Origin: Dermabacter vaginalis
GTDB lineage: Bacteria > Actinomycetota > Actinomycetes > Actinomycetales > Dermabacteraceae
Length of the DNA stretch: 64,000 nucleotides
Direction of reading: 5' to 3'
Assembly: GCF_001678905.1 (NCBI RefSeq)
Contig: NZ_CP012117.1
Coordinates: 2,046,001-2,110,000 of the forward strand
In this document: positions 16,880-24,575 of the stretch, one piece after another
How the letters are laid out: each line of letters starts with the position of its first letter
Numbering within the stretch: the first letter of the stretch is position 1
Made by a program: the position numbers and the translations under genes
The notes under the pieces: generated by a model
What the model was told of the DNA's origin: nothing
What the model saw: the letters and a program-made list of their open reading frames with translations, nothing else
Databases searched by the model: none

Positions 16880-17989
16880 TCACTTAGCCTTGATCGCGTC
16901 AACCGACTTCTGCGCGTCCTCGCGGAGCTTCTCCGAGAGGGGTGCCGAGCCAGCAGCCTTAGCCGCGTCGTTCTGGCCCTGCTCCGAGATCACGTAGGAA
17001 GCGTAAGCCTTCACGAGGTCGGCATCTTCCTTCTTCTCGTAGGTGTCGCACATGACCATGTAGGACACGAGGACGATCGGGTACGAGCCCGACTCGGTCG
17101 TGTCGCGAGCGAGGTCGAGAGCGATGTCGTTTTCGCCGCGGCCCTCAGCCTTGGGCGAAACCTCAACGGCCTTGGCAGCAGCATCGGCGCTGTAGGCGAC
17201 GTATTCTTCGCCAACCTTGATCTTAGCGGTGCCGAGGTTGCCGGCCTTCGACGCGTCGGCGTAGCCGATCGTGCCGTTGCCACCCTGAACGGTGTTGACG
17301 AGACCCGAGGTCTTCTCGCCCGACTGGCCGCCGTTGTCGAACCAGGTCTCGATTGCGCCGTGCTTCCACGACTCGGGAGCAGCAGCGGCGAGGTACTCGG
17401 TGAAGTTCTCGGTCGTGCCCGACTTGTCCGAGCGGTGGACCGGAACGATGTCCGTGTCGGGGAGTTCAACATCGGGGTTGTCAGCCTTGATGGCCTCGTC
17501 GTTCCACTTCTTGATGTCGCCCGCGAAGATCTTCGCGAGGGTATCGGGCGAAAGCTGAAGGTCGTCAACACCCTCGAGGTTGTAGACGACAGCGATCGGG
17601 GAGATGTAGACGGGGATGTCGAAGGCCTGGCCACCGAAGCAGCGATCCTTCGAAGCCTCGACCTCTTCGTCCTTGAGGTAGGCGTCCGAGCCAGCGAAGT
17701 TGGTAGCGGCAGCGAGGAACTGCTCGCGGCCCTTGCCCGAGCCAACGCCGTCGTAAGTCACCGTTGCGCCCGAGTTCTGGGCCATGAAGCCACCGATGAA
17801 GGCGCCCTGGGCATCCTCCATCGAGGAAGCGCCGGCACCGTTAAGGGTGCCCGAGAGGTCAGCGGGAGCGTTCGATGCACCCTTGTCGCCACCCTTGTCA
17901 TCGGTGGAGTCGCCACCGCACGCCGCGAGAGCGAAGGCGCCGGCGAGACCGAGGGCGGTTGCGGAAACGAACTTCTTCTTGAGGTTCAC
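16880..17989 (-). CDS. pstS: Phosphate-binding lipoprotein PstS
   Basis: Extracytoplasmic phosphate receptor of the Pst importer (369 aa). The GTG at 17989 follows AAAGGACACTC and gives a lipoprotein signal peptide: VNLKKKF, a hydrophobic core, and lipobox LAAC with the lipidated Cys at 24. After a Gly/Asp/Lys linker come PstS segments LNGAGASSMEDAQGAF, YDGVGSGKGREQFL (phosphate loop), VPVHRSDKSGTTENF and GGNGTIGYAD. First gene of the operon, with a PHO box about 90 nt upstream. Length is normal for the family. Confidence 0.95.
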   Translation of the reverse strand: MNLKKKFVSATALGLAGAFALAACGGDSTDDKGGDKGASNAPADLSGTLNGAGASSMEDAQGAFIGGFMAQNSGATVTYDGVGSGKGREQFLAAATNFAGSDAYLKDEEVEASKDRCFGGQAFDIPVYISPIAVVYNLEGVDDLQLSPDTLAKIFAGDIKKWNDEAIKADNPDVELPDTDIVPVHRSDKSGTTENFTEYLAAAAPESWKHGAIETWFDNGGQSGEKTSGLVNTVQGGNGTIGYADASKAGNLGTAKIKVGEEYVAYSADAAAKAVEVSPKAEGRGENDIALDLARDTTESGSYPIVLVSYMVMCDTYEKKEDADLVKAYASYVISEQGQNDAAKAAGSAPLSEKLREDAQKSVDAIKAK

Positions 17990-18078
17990 GAGTGTCCTTT
18001 CGAGGCTCTTCGAGCCTGGGATACGGGTCGTAAGTGGACACGTCGAAGGTAGAAGCCGGAAGTGACGCCGCGAGTATT

Positions 18079-18100
18079 CCCAGGTGAACAAATGGTGAAC
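18079..18100 (-). promoter_or_regulatory. PHO box (PhoP operator) upstream of pstS
   Basis: On the minus strand the sequence reads GTTCACCATTT then GTTCACCTGGG: two direct 11-nt units, each beginning with the exact 7-mer GTTCACC. This is the architecture of PhoP operators described in Streptomyces (11-nt repeats whose first seven bases are conserved as GTTCACC). It lies 90-111 nt before the pstS start. I infer PhoR-PhoP control of pstSCAB by phosphate starvation; neither phoP nor phoR is in the window. Confidence 0.82.
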
Positions 18101-18251
18101 TCATGTCGGAATTTCTGAGATTCCAGACATCTAACGATCGTTTTGCCAGTTCAGAGACTCATTCGGGCGTTCGTGCCACATTGCGATGTGCCGCACATCC
18201 CAGACTTCGCAACCCTCATGACCCTCACAACCTTCGTTGCCTTCACGGCCT

Positions 18252-19187
18252 CTATCCAATATTGGGAAGGTGCCTCTCGACATCCACTATTCGGCCACGC
18301 TCAGTCGTGTGAAGAACGAGCATTTCGCCCGGAGCGAGGTAAGGATTCTCCCGCGGCAACTTTCCCCGAACCTCTTTCGTACACGCATTTTTCGCCGCAG
18401 CGATGACCGTGGGCAGCACCGGCCTATGCGTACACACGACCGTGCGCGCAGCTTCGGCAATCGCGCGCTCCATAACCGCGGCCGCTCGCGCAGGCCGCTT
18501 CGCGTGCGCATGCTCGGTGAGCTCCGGCTTCTCGACGATGTCAATCCCTCCTTCGAGCGCGAACGGCTCGATGGTCTCGAGGCAGCGACGCCAGGGCGAC
18601 GTGACAACGCTCTTTGGAGCGTAGGCCCCTAGAAGCGGCGGAAGCGCTGCGGCCTGCTTGCGACCCTTGCGCCGCAAGGGTCGGGTTTTCTCGTCGCCTT
18701 TTCGCCACTTCGCACGAGACTGCGCAGCCGCATGCCGCTGCACGATGACCGGCGTCGTGCTGAGCTCGCCATGATCGGCAAAATCGAGCACGCGCTTGAG
18801 CAAATCCCGATCAGATTTTCTCGTAAGAATCTCGCGAGCCTTCGAGACTGCGACCCATTCGACCCTGTCGATTTCTTTGGGATTTTTGGGGCCCGGGCCG
18901 GTCTGGGCGCGCACTTGCGCTGCCCAGTAACGCACTGTTTTCGGTCGGCCGTGCGTGCGGTAGTCAACCGTCGGAAGGGGGCGATCGAGGCGAATCCGAT
19001 ACCCGGTCTCCTCTTCCACCTCACGCACTGCCGCGGCAACAAACGATTCACCCGGCTCGAGCTTCCCCTTCGGGATCGACCAGTCATCATATTTGGGGCG
19101 GTGCACGAGAAGAACCTGCAGTTTCCCGTGTTTTTCACGCCAGACGAGCGCGCCTGCCGCGAGGATCGGGGACTGTTCGCGTGCCAC
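18252..19187 (-). CDS. mutT1: MutT1-type Nudix hydrolase fused to a histidine phosphatase domain
   Basis: Two-domain enzyme of 311 aa. The GTG at 19187 follows GAGGAGAG, so I reject a longer reading frame that adds 50 non-conserved residues. Residues 8-140 form a Nudix domain with an intact box at 41-63 (GKLEPGESF ... REVEEETG). The C-terminal half is a phosphoglycerate-mutase-like domain with its RHG-type motif as IVQRHAAAQ and SPWRRCLETIEPF. This layout matches mycobacterial MutT1, which degrades 8-oxo-(d)GTP and diadenosine polyphosphates, so a nucleotide-pool sanitising role is likely. RHA replaces RHG, as is common in this subgroup. Upstream of pstS on the same strand, 262 nt away. Confidence 0.87.
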   Translation of the reverse strand: MAREQSPILAAGALVWREKHGKLQVLLVHRPKYDDWSIPKGKLEPGESFVAAAVREVEEETGYRIRLDRPLPTVDYRTHGRPKTVRYWAAQVRAQTGPGPKNPKEIDRVEWVAVSKAREILTRKSDRDLLKRVLDFADHGELSTTPVIVQRHAAAQSRAKWRKGDEKTRPLRRKGRKQAAALPPLLGAYAPKSVVTSPWRRCLETIEPFALEGGIDIVEKPELTEHAHAKRPARAAAVMERAIAEAARTVVCTHRPVLPTVIAAAKNACTKEVRGKLPRENPYLAPGEMLVLHTTERGRIVDVERHLPNIG

Positions 19188-19315
19188 GGGGTTACTCTCC
19201 TCGAAACGACAGCTCAGGGGCTCCCCAAGTGTAGTACGCCCCTCCCGCGTGCGTTTCACGAGGGCAGCCCCGTAGACTTCCTTGAGGCATAACCCATAAA
19301 ACGATTGGTTGATGT

Positions 19316-20119
19316 ATGACACCGAGTGAGCGGGCACCCCTCACGGGCGCGTGTGCACTCGCGCTCGCCGCAGCCATGTCCCTTCCCGCGCTCAGCGAAG
19401 AAGTCCTCGCGGGAATATTGGGAATGTTCGTGGTTCTCCTGTGCGTGAGCTGGCCGCACCTTCTCGAGCTTCCAAGCCGCACGGGAAGCGGCATCATCAT
19501 GGCACTTGCCGGTCTTGGTTCGCTCGGCCTCGCACTCGCACTCGGCACGACCGGTCTCACCACGAAGCTCGTTATCGTGATCGCCATCGCGCTGTTTTTG
19601 AGTTTTGCTCACGAAATGCTGCGCCGCGAACGCTCGCGGCTCACGCTGTCGATTTCCGGAACAGCAAGCGGCGCCCTCATCACTACCCTCACCGTGACCT
19701 GGCTGAAAGGCTGGGCACTCGCCTCGGCGAACGGGCCGGCAACCGTCGGATTCCTCCTTGCGATGACCATGGGCCTTGCGCTCGGAACCCTGTGCCTTGC
19801 CCTTCCACTCCCCTCCGCCGGGCGCGTGAGCTGCGCAATCGTGATTGGCGCGGCCACTTCCGGGCTCCTCCCCTGGGCCCTCGGGTACTCGCCGTTGATC
19901 ATCGCGATGTCGACCCTCGCCGGCGCGGTTCTGTGCACGGCCTCACTGTTCGTGTTCTTCCTTCTGTCGCGAGTGATTGGCGCAGCTGATCCGCGCGAGT
20001 CGCTCGCAGTCGCGATCTCGCCGATCGCCCTCACGGGTATCCTCGCGCTTTTGTTCCTCGAGGTTGCCCTCAGCTACGTTCCCGCGGACCTCGGGCTTAC
20101 GGTCATCCCGGCCGCCTGA
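19316..20119 (+). CDS. Membrane protein of unknown function
   Basis: 267-residue hydrophobic protein with about seven to eight membrane segments (for example EVLAGILGMFVVLLCVSW, GIIMALAGLGSLGLALALG, KLVIVIAIALFLSFA) and a basic cytosolic patch HEMLRRERSRL in the middle. I do not recognise the family. It starts divergently from mutT1 with 128 nt between starts and is followed after 82 nt by the nitrobindin gene. Codon use is like its neighbours. Confidence 0.7.
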   Translation: MTPSERAPLTGACALALAAAMSLPALSEEVLAGILGMFVVLLCVSWPHLLELPSRTGSGIIMALAGLGSLGLALALGTTGLTTKLVIVIAIALFLSFAHEMLRRERSRLTLSISGTASGALITTLTVTWLKGWALASANGPATVGFLLAMTMGLALGTLCLALPLPSAGRVSCAIVIGAATSGLLPWALGYSPLIIAMSTLAGAVLCTASLFVFFLLSRVIGAADPRESLAVAISPIALTGILALLFLEVALSYVPADLGLTVIPAA

Positions 20120-20201
20120 GCACCGTCCTTCAGGGGGAATACACGTACCATGCCCCACGTTAAAGAAACGTTCATTCACCACTATTCACAAGGGAGTTTT
20201 C

Positions 20202-20894
20202 GTGCCCATCGTCATCGATGAGAATCTCGACCCGTCGCTCTACCCACTCGCGTGGCTCGTAGGGGCGTGGGAAGGCACGGGTGCCGTGCAGCTCAAGGGC
20301 GAAAACGGCGAAGAAGTTGGTCACGCGATCGAGCAGCGCCTCACGGTGACGCCCAATTCGGCCAAGGGGCTTACGTGGGTCATGCGCACGTGGGTGCTCA
20401 ACTCACCCGCGCCTGAACCGCCTACGTCGGCGTTTTACGAGAAAGGTGAGGAGAAATCCGACGCCTCCCAGCAGAGCACCGACACCACGCTCGTGCGCGA
20501 GCTTCTGCTTGAGGAAAAGGGCACGTGGCGCACAACCGGCGTGCTTCCGGGCCAGGATGAAGAGGCCGCGAAGAACGCGAAGCCGGGTAGTCCCGAAAGC
20601 TACCTCTCTCACGGCGTGAGCCTCACCATGGAGCGTTCGAGCGCCTTCGGTGAGGCGCCCGCCGAGCACTGGGCAGGCGAAGTGCGCGGTCCACGAATTC
20701 AGCTCGCGACCCAGGATCTTGCCGCGTCAAGCGGTGCTGCGGGCAGCGATGACTCGCACGGGGCCCGCATGTTCGGACTCGTGGGTGGACGGCTCATGTG
20801 GCTTCAGGAAGTCGGCTCGTCTCTCTCGAATCTGCGCCCCTATCTCTCGGTCGAGCTCAACCGTGCCGCTGACGAGGACGTGAAGGAGGCGTGA
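20202..20894 (+). CDS. Nitrobindin-like heme/FABP-fold protein (DUF1794)
   Basis: Beta-barrel protein of 230 aa. The GTG at 20202 with AAGGGAG upstream gives VPIVIDENLDPSLYPLAWLV. It carries the nitrobindin signature GxWxGxG as GAWEGTG at about 22-28, and a conserved C-terminal His in DSHGARMFGLVGG that would be the proximal heme ligand. Family members bind ferric heme and react with NO or peroxynitrite. A low-complexity insertion (about 85-115, Glu/Ser/Thr-rich) lengthens it beyond the usual 160-200 residues. Its stop overlaps the ygfZ start (GTGA). Confidence 0.8.
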   Translation: MPIVIDENLDPSLYPLAWLVGAWEGTGAVQLKGENGEEVGHAIEQRLTVTPNSAKGLTWVMRTWVLNSPAPEPPTSAFYEKGEEKSDASQQSTDTTLVRELLLEEKGTWRTTGVLPGQDEEAAKNAKPGSPESYLSHGVSLTMERSSAFGEAPAEHWAGEVRGPRIQLATQDLAASSGAAGSDDSHGARMFGLVGGRLMWLQEVGSSLSNLRPYLSVELNRAADEDVKEA

Positions 20895-21985
20895 GTCCCG
20901 CACCACTGATCACCCACCGCGCGATCCACGAGGAATCCGGCCCAGACGCGGCGGCTCCCGCGCACTACGGTGCGCCTCTGCGCGAGCAGCGACGCCTCGT
21001 TGCTGGCACGGCGGTCGTCGACCTCGGCCACCTCGAGGTTCTCGAGGTGCGGGGAGAAGACCGCGCAACCTGGCTCACGACCGTCACCTCTCAAGTGTTC
21101 ACGGATCGCACCGAGGGTGACTCCTTCGAGGCGTGCGTGCTGAGCCCCCAGGGGCGCGTCGAATCCCTCTTTCACGTGGCGACCAGCCCCGAATCCTTCT
21201 TCCTCATCACCGACCCCGGCACGCGCGAGCGTCTTCATGACTACCTCGCCCTCATGACGTTCGCGAATCGCATCGAGCTTGTCGAGCGCGACGACCTTCA
21301 CGTGCTCGGCTCATGCGCCCCGCTCGCTACGGTGTTCGGTGAGGAGTCCCCCACGCCGACTGCCACGTGGGTCCAAGCGTGGCCCGAGGTCGCCCCGGGC
21401 GGCGTTGCCTACGGCCCCGACCCCGATTTCCCCGAGCCATGGCACCTCACGCTCGTGAGCGACGCCGAGCTTCGCGCCCCCGGTGCGCCCTGGCGTAAGC
21501 CCGAATTTTTTGCGGGCCTCTGGGCGGCAGAGGCCGTGCGTATCGTCAACCACCGGCCGCGCCTCGTGAGAGAAGTCGACGAAAAGACCATCCCCCACGA
21601 GCTCGACCTTCTGCGCACCGCCGTTCACACGAATAAGGGCTGCTATCGTGGCCAAGAAACGGTCGCAAAGGTTCTCAATCTCGGCCAGCCGCCTCGGCGC
21701 CTCGTGCGCCTCCACCTCGATGGCTCCCAGGACATGCCCGCCCCCGTGGGCGCGGAGGTATTCTTCGGCACAAAGAGAGTGGGAACGCTGACCTCGAGTG
21801 CGCTCCATGCCGACGAAGGCCCGGTGGCACTCGCCGTTCTTAAGCGCGCGGTTCCCCACGATGCGGCACTCATCGTCGCCTTTGAGGTCGGCGAGGCGAG
21901 TGTGAAACTTGACGCTTCACAGGTCACCATCGTGACCGAGCGCGACCATGGTGAGAGGCCGAAAGCGGCCCAGCTTCGCCGATAG
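20891..21985 (+). CDS. ygfZ: YgfZ/GcvT-like folate-binding Fe-S cluster repair protein
   Basis: Folate-dependent factor for maintenance of iron-sulfur enzymes (364 aa). The hallmark KGCYRGQE motif is present (NKGCYRGQETVAKV, about 250-263), with the reactive Cys. The N-terminal half has the GcvT-like fold (ALRE-type DLGHLEVLEVRGEDRATWL, SPQGRVESLFHV). GTG start overlaps the nitrobindin stop by 4 nt. Nitrobindin and YgfZ genes are also neighbours in mycobacteria, so a link between heme/NO chemistry and Fe-S repair is plausible but inferred. Confidence 0.88.
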   Translation: MSPAPLITHRAIHEESGPDAAAPAHYGAPLREQRRLVAGTAVVDLGHLEVLEVRGEDRATWLTTVTSQVFTDRTEGDSFEACVLSPQGRVESLFHVATSPESFFLITDPGTRERLHDYLALMTFANRIELVERDDLHVLGSCAPLATVFGEESPTPTATWVQAWPEVAPGGVAYGPDPDFPEPWHLTLVSDAELRAPGAPWRKPEFFAGLWAAEAVRIVNHRPRLVREVDEKTIPHELDLLRTAVHTNKGCYRGQETVAKVLNLGQPPRRLVRLHLDGSQDMPAPVGAEVFFGTKRVGTLTSSALHADEGPVALAVLKRAVPHDAALIVAFEVGEASVKLDASQVTIVTERDHGERPKAAQLRR

Positions 21986-22002
21986 TCAGGAGGAGTCCCC
22001 AC

Positions 22003-22440
22003 GTGGACGAGGAGTGGAAGTCCCGCAAAGCGGAGATCTTCGAGGTCCAAGAACGCAATCTGCGCCGGGCTGAACGCGAGGAGCACGAGAAGGCCACCGC
22101 GATCATCCTCGACGGGATCAAGCGCTTCCGCGAGGCGGGAATCGAACCGCATCCCTTGCGGGCACTCCCCTACAGGGGTTCGCGCCCCGTGAAAACCACG
22201 CATGTCGGTTGGTACCTCAAGTCCGATCGCACGGTCGGCATCGATACCGAGGGCCACTACTACATTCTTTCCGCGCCGGGTGATCTTATGACCAGGATCA
22301 AGGGCGCCACGCTCGAGCCGAAGAGCGCACCCCTCATCGTGGGGCGCGGAGGTCGCGATGGCGAATGGTTCGAAATCGACAAGCTCCTTGAGCTGCGCCT
22401 CCACGAACCGGTCGCGCCCGCAAGGAGGCCCACGGCGTGA
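22003..22440 (+). CDS. Conserved actinobacterial protein of unknown function
   Basis: 145-residue soluble protein; GTG start at 22003 with a perfect AGGAGG 10 nt upstream. The N-terminal third is a charged helix likely to form a coiled coil (EERKxxIFEVQERNLRRAEREE-like pattern of Glu/Arg). The rest is a compact alpha/beta region with GWYLKSDRTVGIDTEGHYY and PPLIVGRGGRDGEWFEID-like patterns. No catalytic motif recognised. It sits 17 nt after ygfZ and overlaps the next gene by 4 nt, so it belongs to the same operon. Confidence 0.75.
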   Translation: MDEEWKSRKAEIFEVQERNLRRAEREEHEKATAIILDGIKRFREAGIEPHPLRALPYRGSRPVKTTHVGWYLKSDRTVGIDTEGHYYILSAPGDLMTRIKGATLEPKSAPLIVGRGGRDGEWFEIDKLLELRLHEPVAPARRPTA

Positions 22441-23687
22441 AAAGCCCGAAGCTCAACGACTGGCTACACGCGGGTGCTTCCCGCGCGAGCGATGGCGCCT
22501 GGCAAATTCTGCTCGCTGCCTTCACGGCCGCGGCGGCCTACTGGCTCTCCAAGCACCTGTGGGGCCACCCCGCCCCGTTCTACTCGGGTATTACCGCCTT
22601 CCTCATCATCGGCCTCACGCTCGAAACGAAGATCCGTAAAAGCATCGACATGAGCACGGGCGTTTTTACGGGAATCATCCTCGGGGAGATTGCGCGTCTC
22701 GTGATCGGCTCCGGAACCTGGCAGCTGTTCGTCACGCTTTTCGTTTCGCTCATGCTTGCGCGATTCATCAAAGCGAGCGTCATTTTTTCGATCCAGGTGG
22801 GCATCCAGTCCATGATCGTGCTGCTCCTGCCGCAAACTCCCACGATGACGCCCCAGGGCAGGGCCCTCGACGCAATCACGGGCATTTCCCTCGGCCTGCT
22901 CGTGCACATCGCTTTTTCCCGGGACCCGCGCCACGAGCAGCGAAAAGCTGCCGACAAGTTCTTCGAGGAACTCAGGAACGCACTCACGAAACTGAGCGAG
23001 GCCGCGTTGAAGGGCGATTCGCGACTCGCCACGAAAGCGCTCACGCAGATCCGCAGCACGTCCCAGCGCCACACCGACGCGTGGGCCCTTGCGAACGACA
23101 CCGCGAACGAACTCACGAGCTACTCCCCCACGCTTCACCGCCACCACGAGCACGTGAACCGGGTCCAGCACCTCCTCGTGGGCAGCGACCGCGCCATGCG
23201 CAACGCCCGCGTCATCGCGCGGCGCGAAGTCGAATTCTTGCGCGTCACGCAGCCCCACACCTTCCCGAACCTTGCCGAAGCTCTCACAGCGGCGGTCAAC
23301 GCGATCGACGAAATTCAGGCCGGGGTCGACACGGAAGCTGACTTCACTCAGGCGAGGCGCAAACTTCGCCTCTTTTGTGCGCACCTCACTCCCGAAACTC
23401 TGCTTGCGACGGCGGAGGGAACCGTCGGACGCCTCGGCCATTTCGAAGGCATCTCGCTCGTGATTCAGCTACGCGCCCTCGCGGTTGATCTCCTCGAAGC
23501 GACCGGCCTGCCCAGTTCGGACGCCCGCCGTTTCTTGCCCTCCCTCATCGTCGTCGCCGACTCCGACATCGTGGGTCCGCGCCCCATCACGCGCGAGATG
23601 AAGGCCGTTGAGCCACCCGCCTCAACGGAAGCACTTGAACTTCTCATCACCGATCGCACCGATCCCGACCGTAAGAGGAAGCCGTGA
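22437..23687 (+). CDS. FUSC/aromatic acid exporter-like membrane protein
   Basis: 416-residue inner-membrane protein. The N-terminal 160 residues hold about six closely spaced membrane segments (ILLAAFTAAAAYWLSK, FYSGITAFLIIGLTLE, STGVFTGIILGEIARLV and others) in the FUSC pattern. The remainder is a long, helical cytosolic domain rich in charged residues and His. This resembles the aromatic-acid exporter (ArAE/FUSC) and DUF939 families; the transported compound is unknown. GTG start overlaps the previous stop (GTGA), and its stop overlaps the next GTG start. Confidence 0.75.
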   Translation: MKSPKLNDWLHAGASRASDGAWQILLAAFTAAAAYWLSKHLWGHPAPFYSGITAFLIIGLTLETKIRKSIDMSTGVFTGIILGEIARLVIGSGTWQLFVTLFVSLMLARFIKASVIFSIQVGIQSMIVLLLPQTPTMTPQGRALDAITGISLGLLVHIAFSRDPRHEQRKAADKFFEELRNALTKLSEAALKGDSRLATKALTQIRSTSQRHTDAWALANDTANELTSYSPTLHRHHEHVNRVQHLLVGSDRAMRNARVIARREVEFLRVTQPHTFPNLAEALTAAVNAIDEIQAGVDTEADFTQARRKLRLFCAHLTPETLLATAEGTVGRLGHFEGISLVIQLRALAVDLLEATGLPSSDARRFLPSLIVVADSDIVGPRPITREMKAVEPPASTEALELLITDRTDPDRKRKP

Positions 23688-24007
23688 TTACCTACACCAT
23701 CGCGTACTACCTGTCCCTTGCCCTCGCCGTCATTTTCGTGGCGATCGAGGCATGGGCACTTATCAACGCGCTCCGCTTCCCCGCGAACGCTTACGACGCG
23801 GCCTTCAAACGGACAAAGACTTTCTGGACGCTCATGACGGCGGGCGCGCTCGTGATCGGTGTGGTCACGGGCTTTGGCCGAGGGATGGGCCCCTTCACGA
23901 TCATGCTTCAGGTCATCGGTTTCGTCATGGCGGGAGTGTTCCTCGCCGACGTCCTTCCCGCTTTACGGCAGGTCATGGGCAACGCCCGCGGGCCTCGCTC
24001 GCGCTAG
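23684..24007 (+). CDS. DUF2516 family membrane protein
   Basis: Small actinobacterial membrane protein (107 aa) with three hydrophobic segments: YYLSLALAVIFVAIEAWALI, then LMTAGALVIGVVTGFG, then FTIMLQVIGFVMAGVFLADV, and a basic tail. Matches the DUF2516 pattern; function unknown. Its GTG overlaps the stop of the FUSC-like gene, ending a five-gene coupled run from nitrobindin. The end overlaps the end of the convergent marR gene through a shared CTAG. Confidence 0.8.
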   Translation: MITYTIAYYLSLALAVIFVAIEAWALINALRFPANAYDAAFKRTKTFWTLMTAGALVIGVVTGFGRGMGPFTIMLQVIGFVMAGVFLADVLPALRQVMGNARGPRSR

Positions 24008-24474
24008 TCGGCATCACTTTCTGGGTCGTCACCCATCATCGAGGCACGAACCCGCTCGCCCATGGCGCGCACAACCGCGCGGGCTTCTTCGAGATCATCC
24101 GGGGCGAGGGCTCCCGAGTAGTACTCTTCCCAGGCCTGGTGCATGGCTGCGACCGCTCGCTCGCCCTTTTCCGTAATGAAAAGGTGGTTGGAGCGCCGGT
24201 CAACCATGTCGGGCACGCGCCCCACGAGCCCATTGACCTCGAGGTCACGAATCGCTGCGCTCGCATTCGAGGGGCGCAGAATGATGTCCTCAGCGACCTT
24301 CCCCGGTGTAATGCCCGGGGTGCGCCCGATATGTCGAAGGATCATCGCCTCAACCGTTGAAAGTCCCCGCATGCCCGGAATGTCAACGGTAAGCGCCTGG
24401 ATGCGGCGGGAAATCAGGAGCATCTCGTCGATAATTTCGACGAGCGGTGTCAGTGTGCGGCGTGTGGCGGACAC
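24004..24474 (-). CDS. MarR-family transcriptional regulator
   Basis: Winged-helix regulator of 156 aa. I place the start at the GTG at 24474, which has AGAAAGG 8 nt upstream; an upstream GTG-type start at 24525 would cover the putative operator. The HTH region reads LSTVEAMILRHIGRTPGITPGKVAEDIILRP with the recognition helix in NASAAIRDLEVNGLV and the wing DMVDRRSNHLFITEKG (DxRS-type). It is downstream of a MATE exporter on the same strand, with a palindrome in between, suggesting autoregulation and perhaps control of the exporter. The inducer is unknown. Confidence 0.85.
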   Translation of the reverse strand: MSATRRTLTPLVEIIDEMLLISRRIQALTVDIPGMRGLSTVEAMILRHIGRTPGITPGKVAEDIILRPSNASAAIRDLEVNGLVGRVPDMVDRRSNHLFITEKGERAVAAMHQAWEEYYSGALAPDDLEEARAVVRAMGERVRASMMGDDPESDAD

Positions 24475-24525
24475 GGTAACCTTTCTGCTCGGTGGCGGGT
24501 CCTCTCCCCGCCCGGGGCACAGCAA

Positions 24526-24552
24526 GTATGCACCATAAAACCTGGTAAATAC
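24526..24552. promoter_or_regulatory. Palindromic operator candidate before marR
   Basis: 27-bp imperfect palindrome of the form GTAT-NN-ACCA-N7-TGGT-NN-ATAC, with all eight outer and inner positions symmetric. It sits 52-78 nt upstream of the chosen marR start, in the gap after the MATE gene. Size and symmetry suit a MarR dimer. Confidence 0.5.
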
Positions 24553-24575
24553 TCACTCCCGCGACACCTGGGATT

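Noticed and set aside
14758-18052. Long plus-strand open frames opposite pstA and pstS
   Set aside because: Composition artefacts opposite well-identified transport genes.
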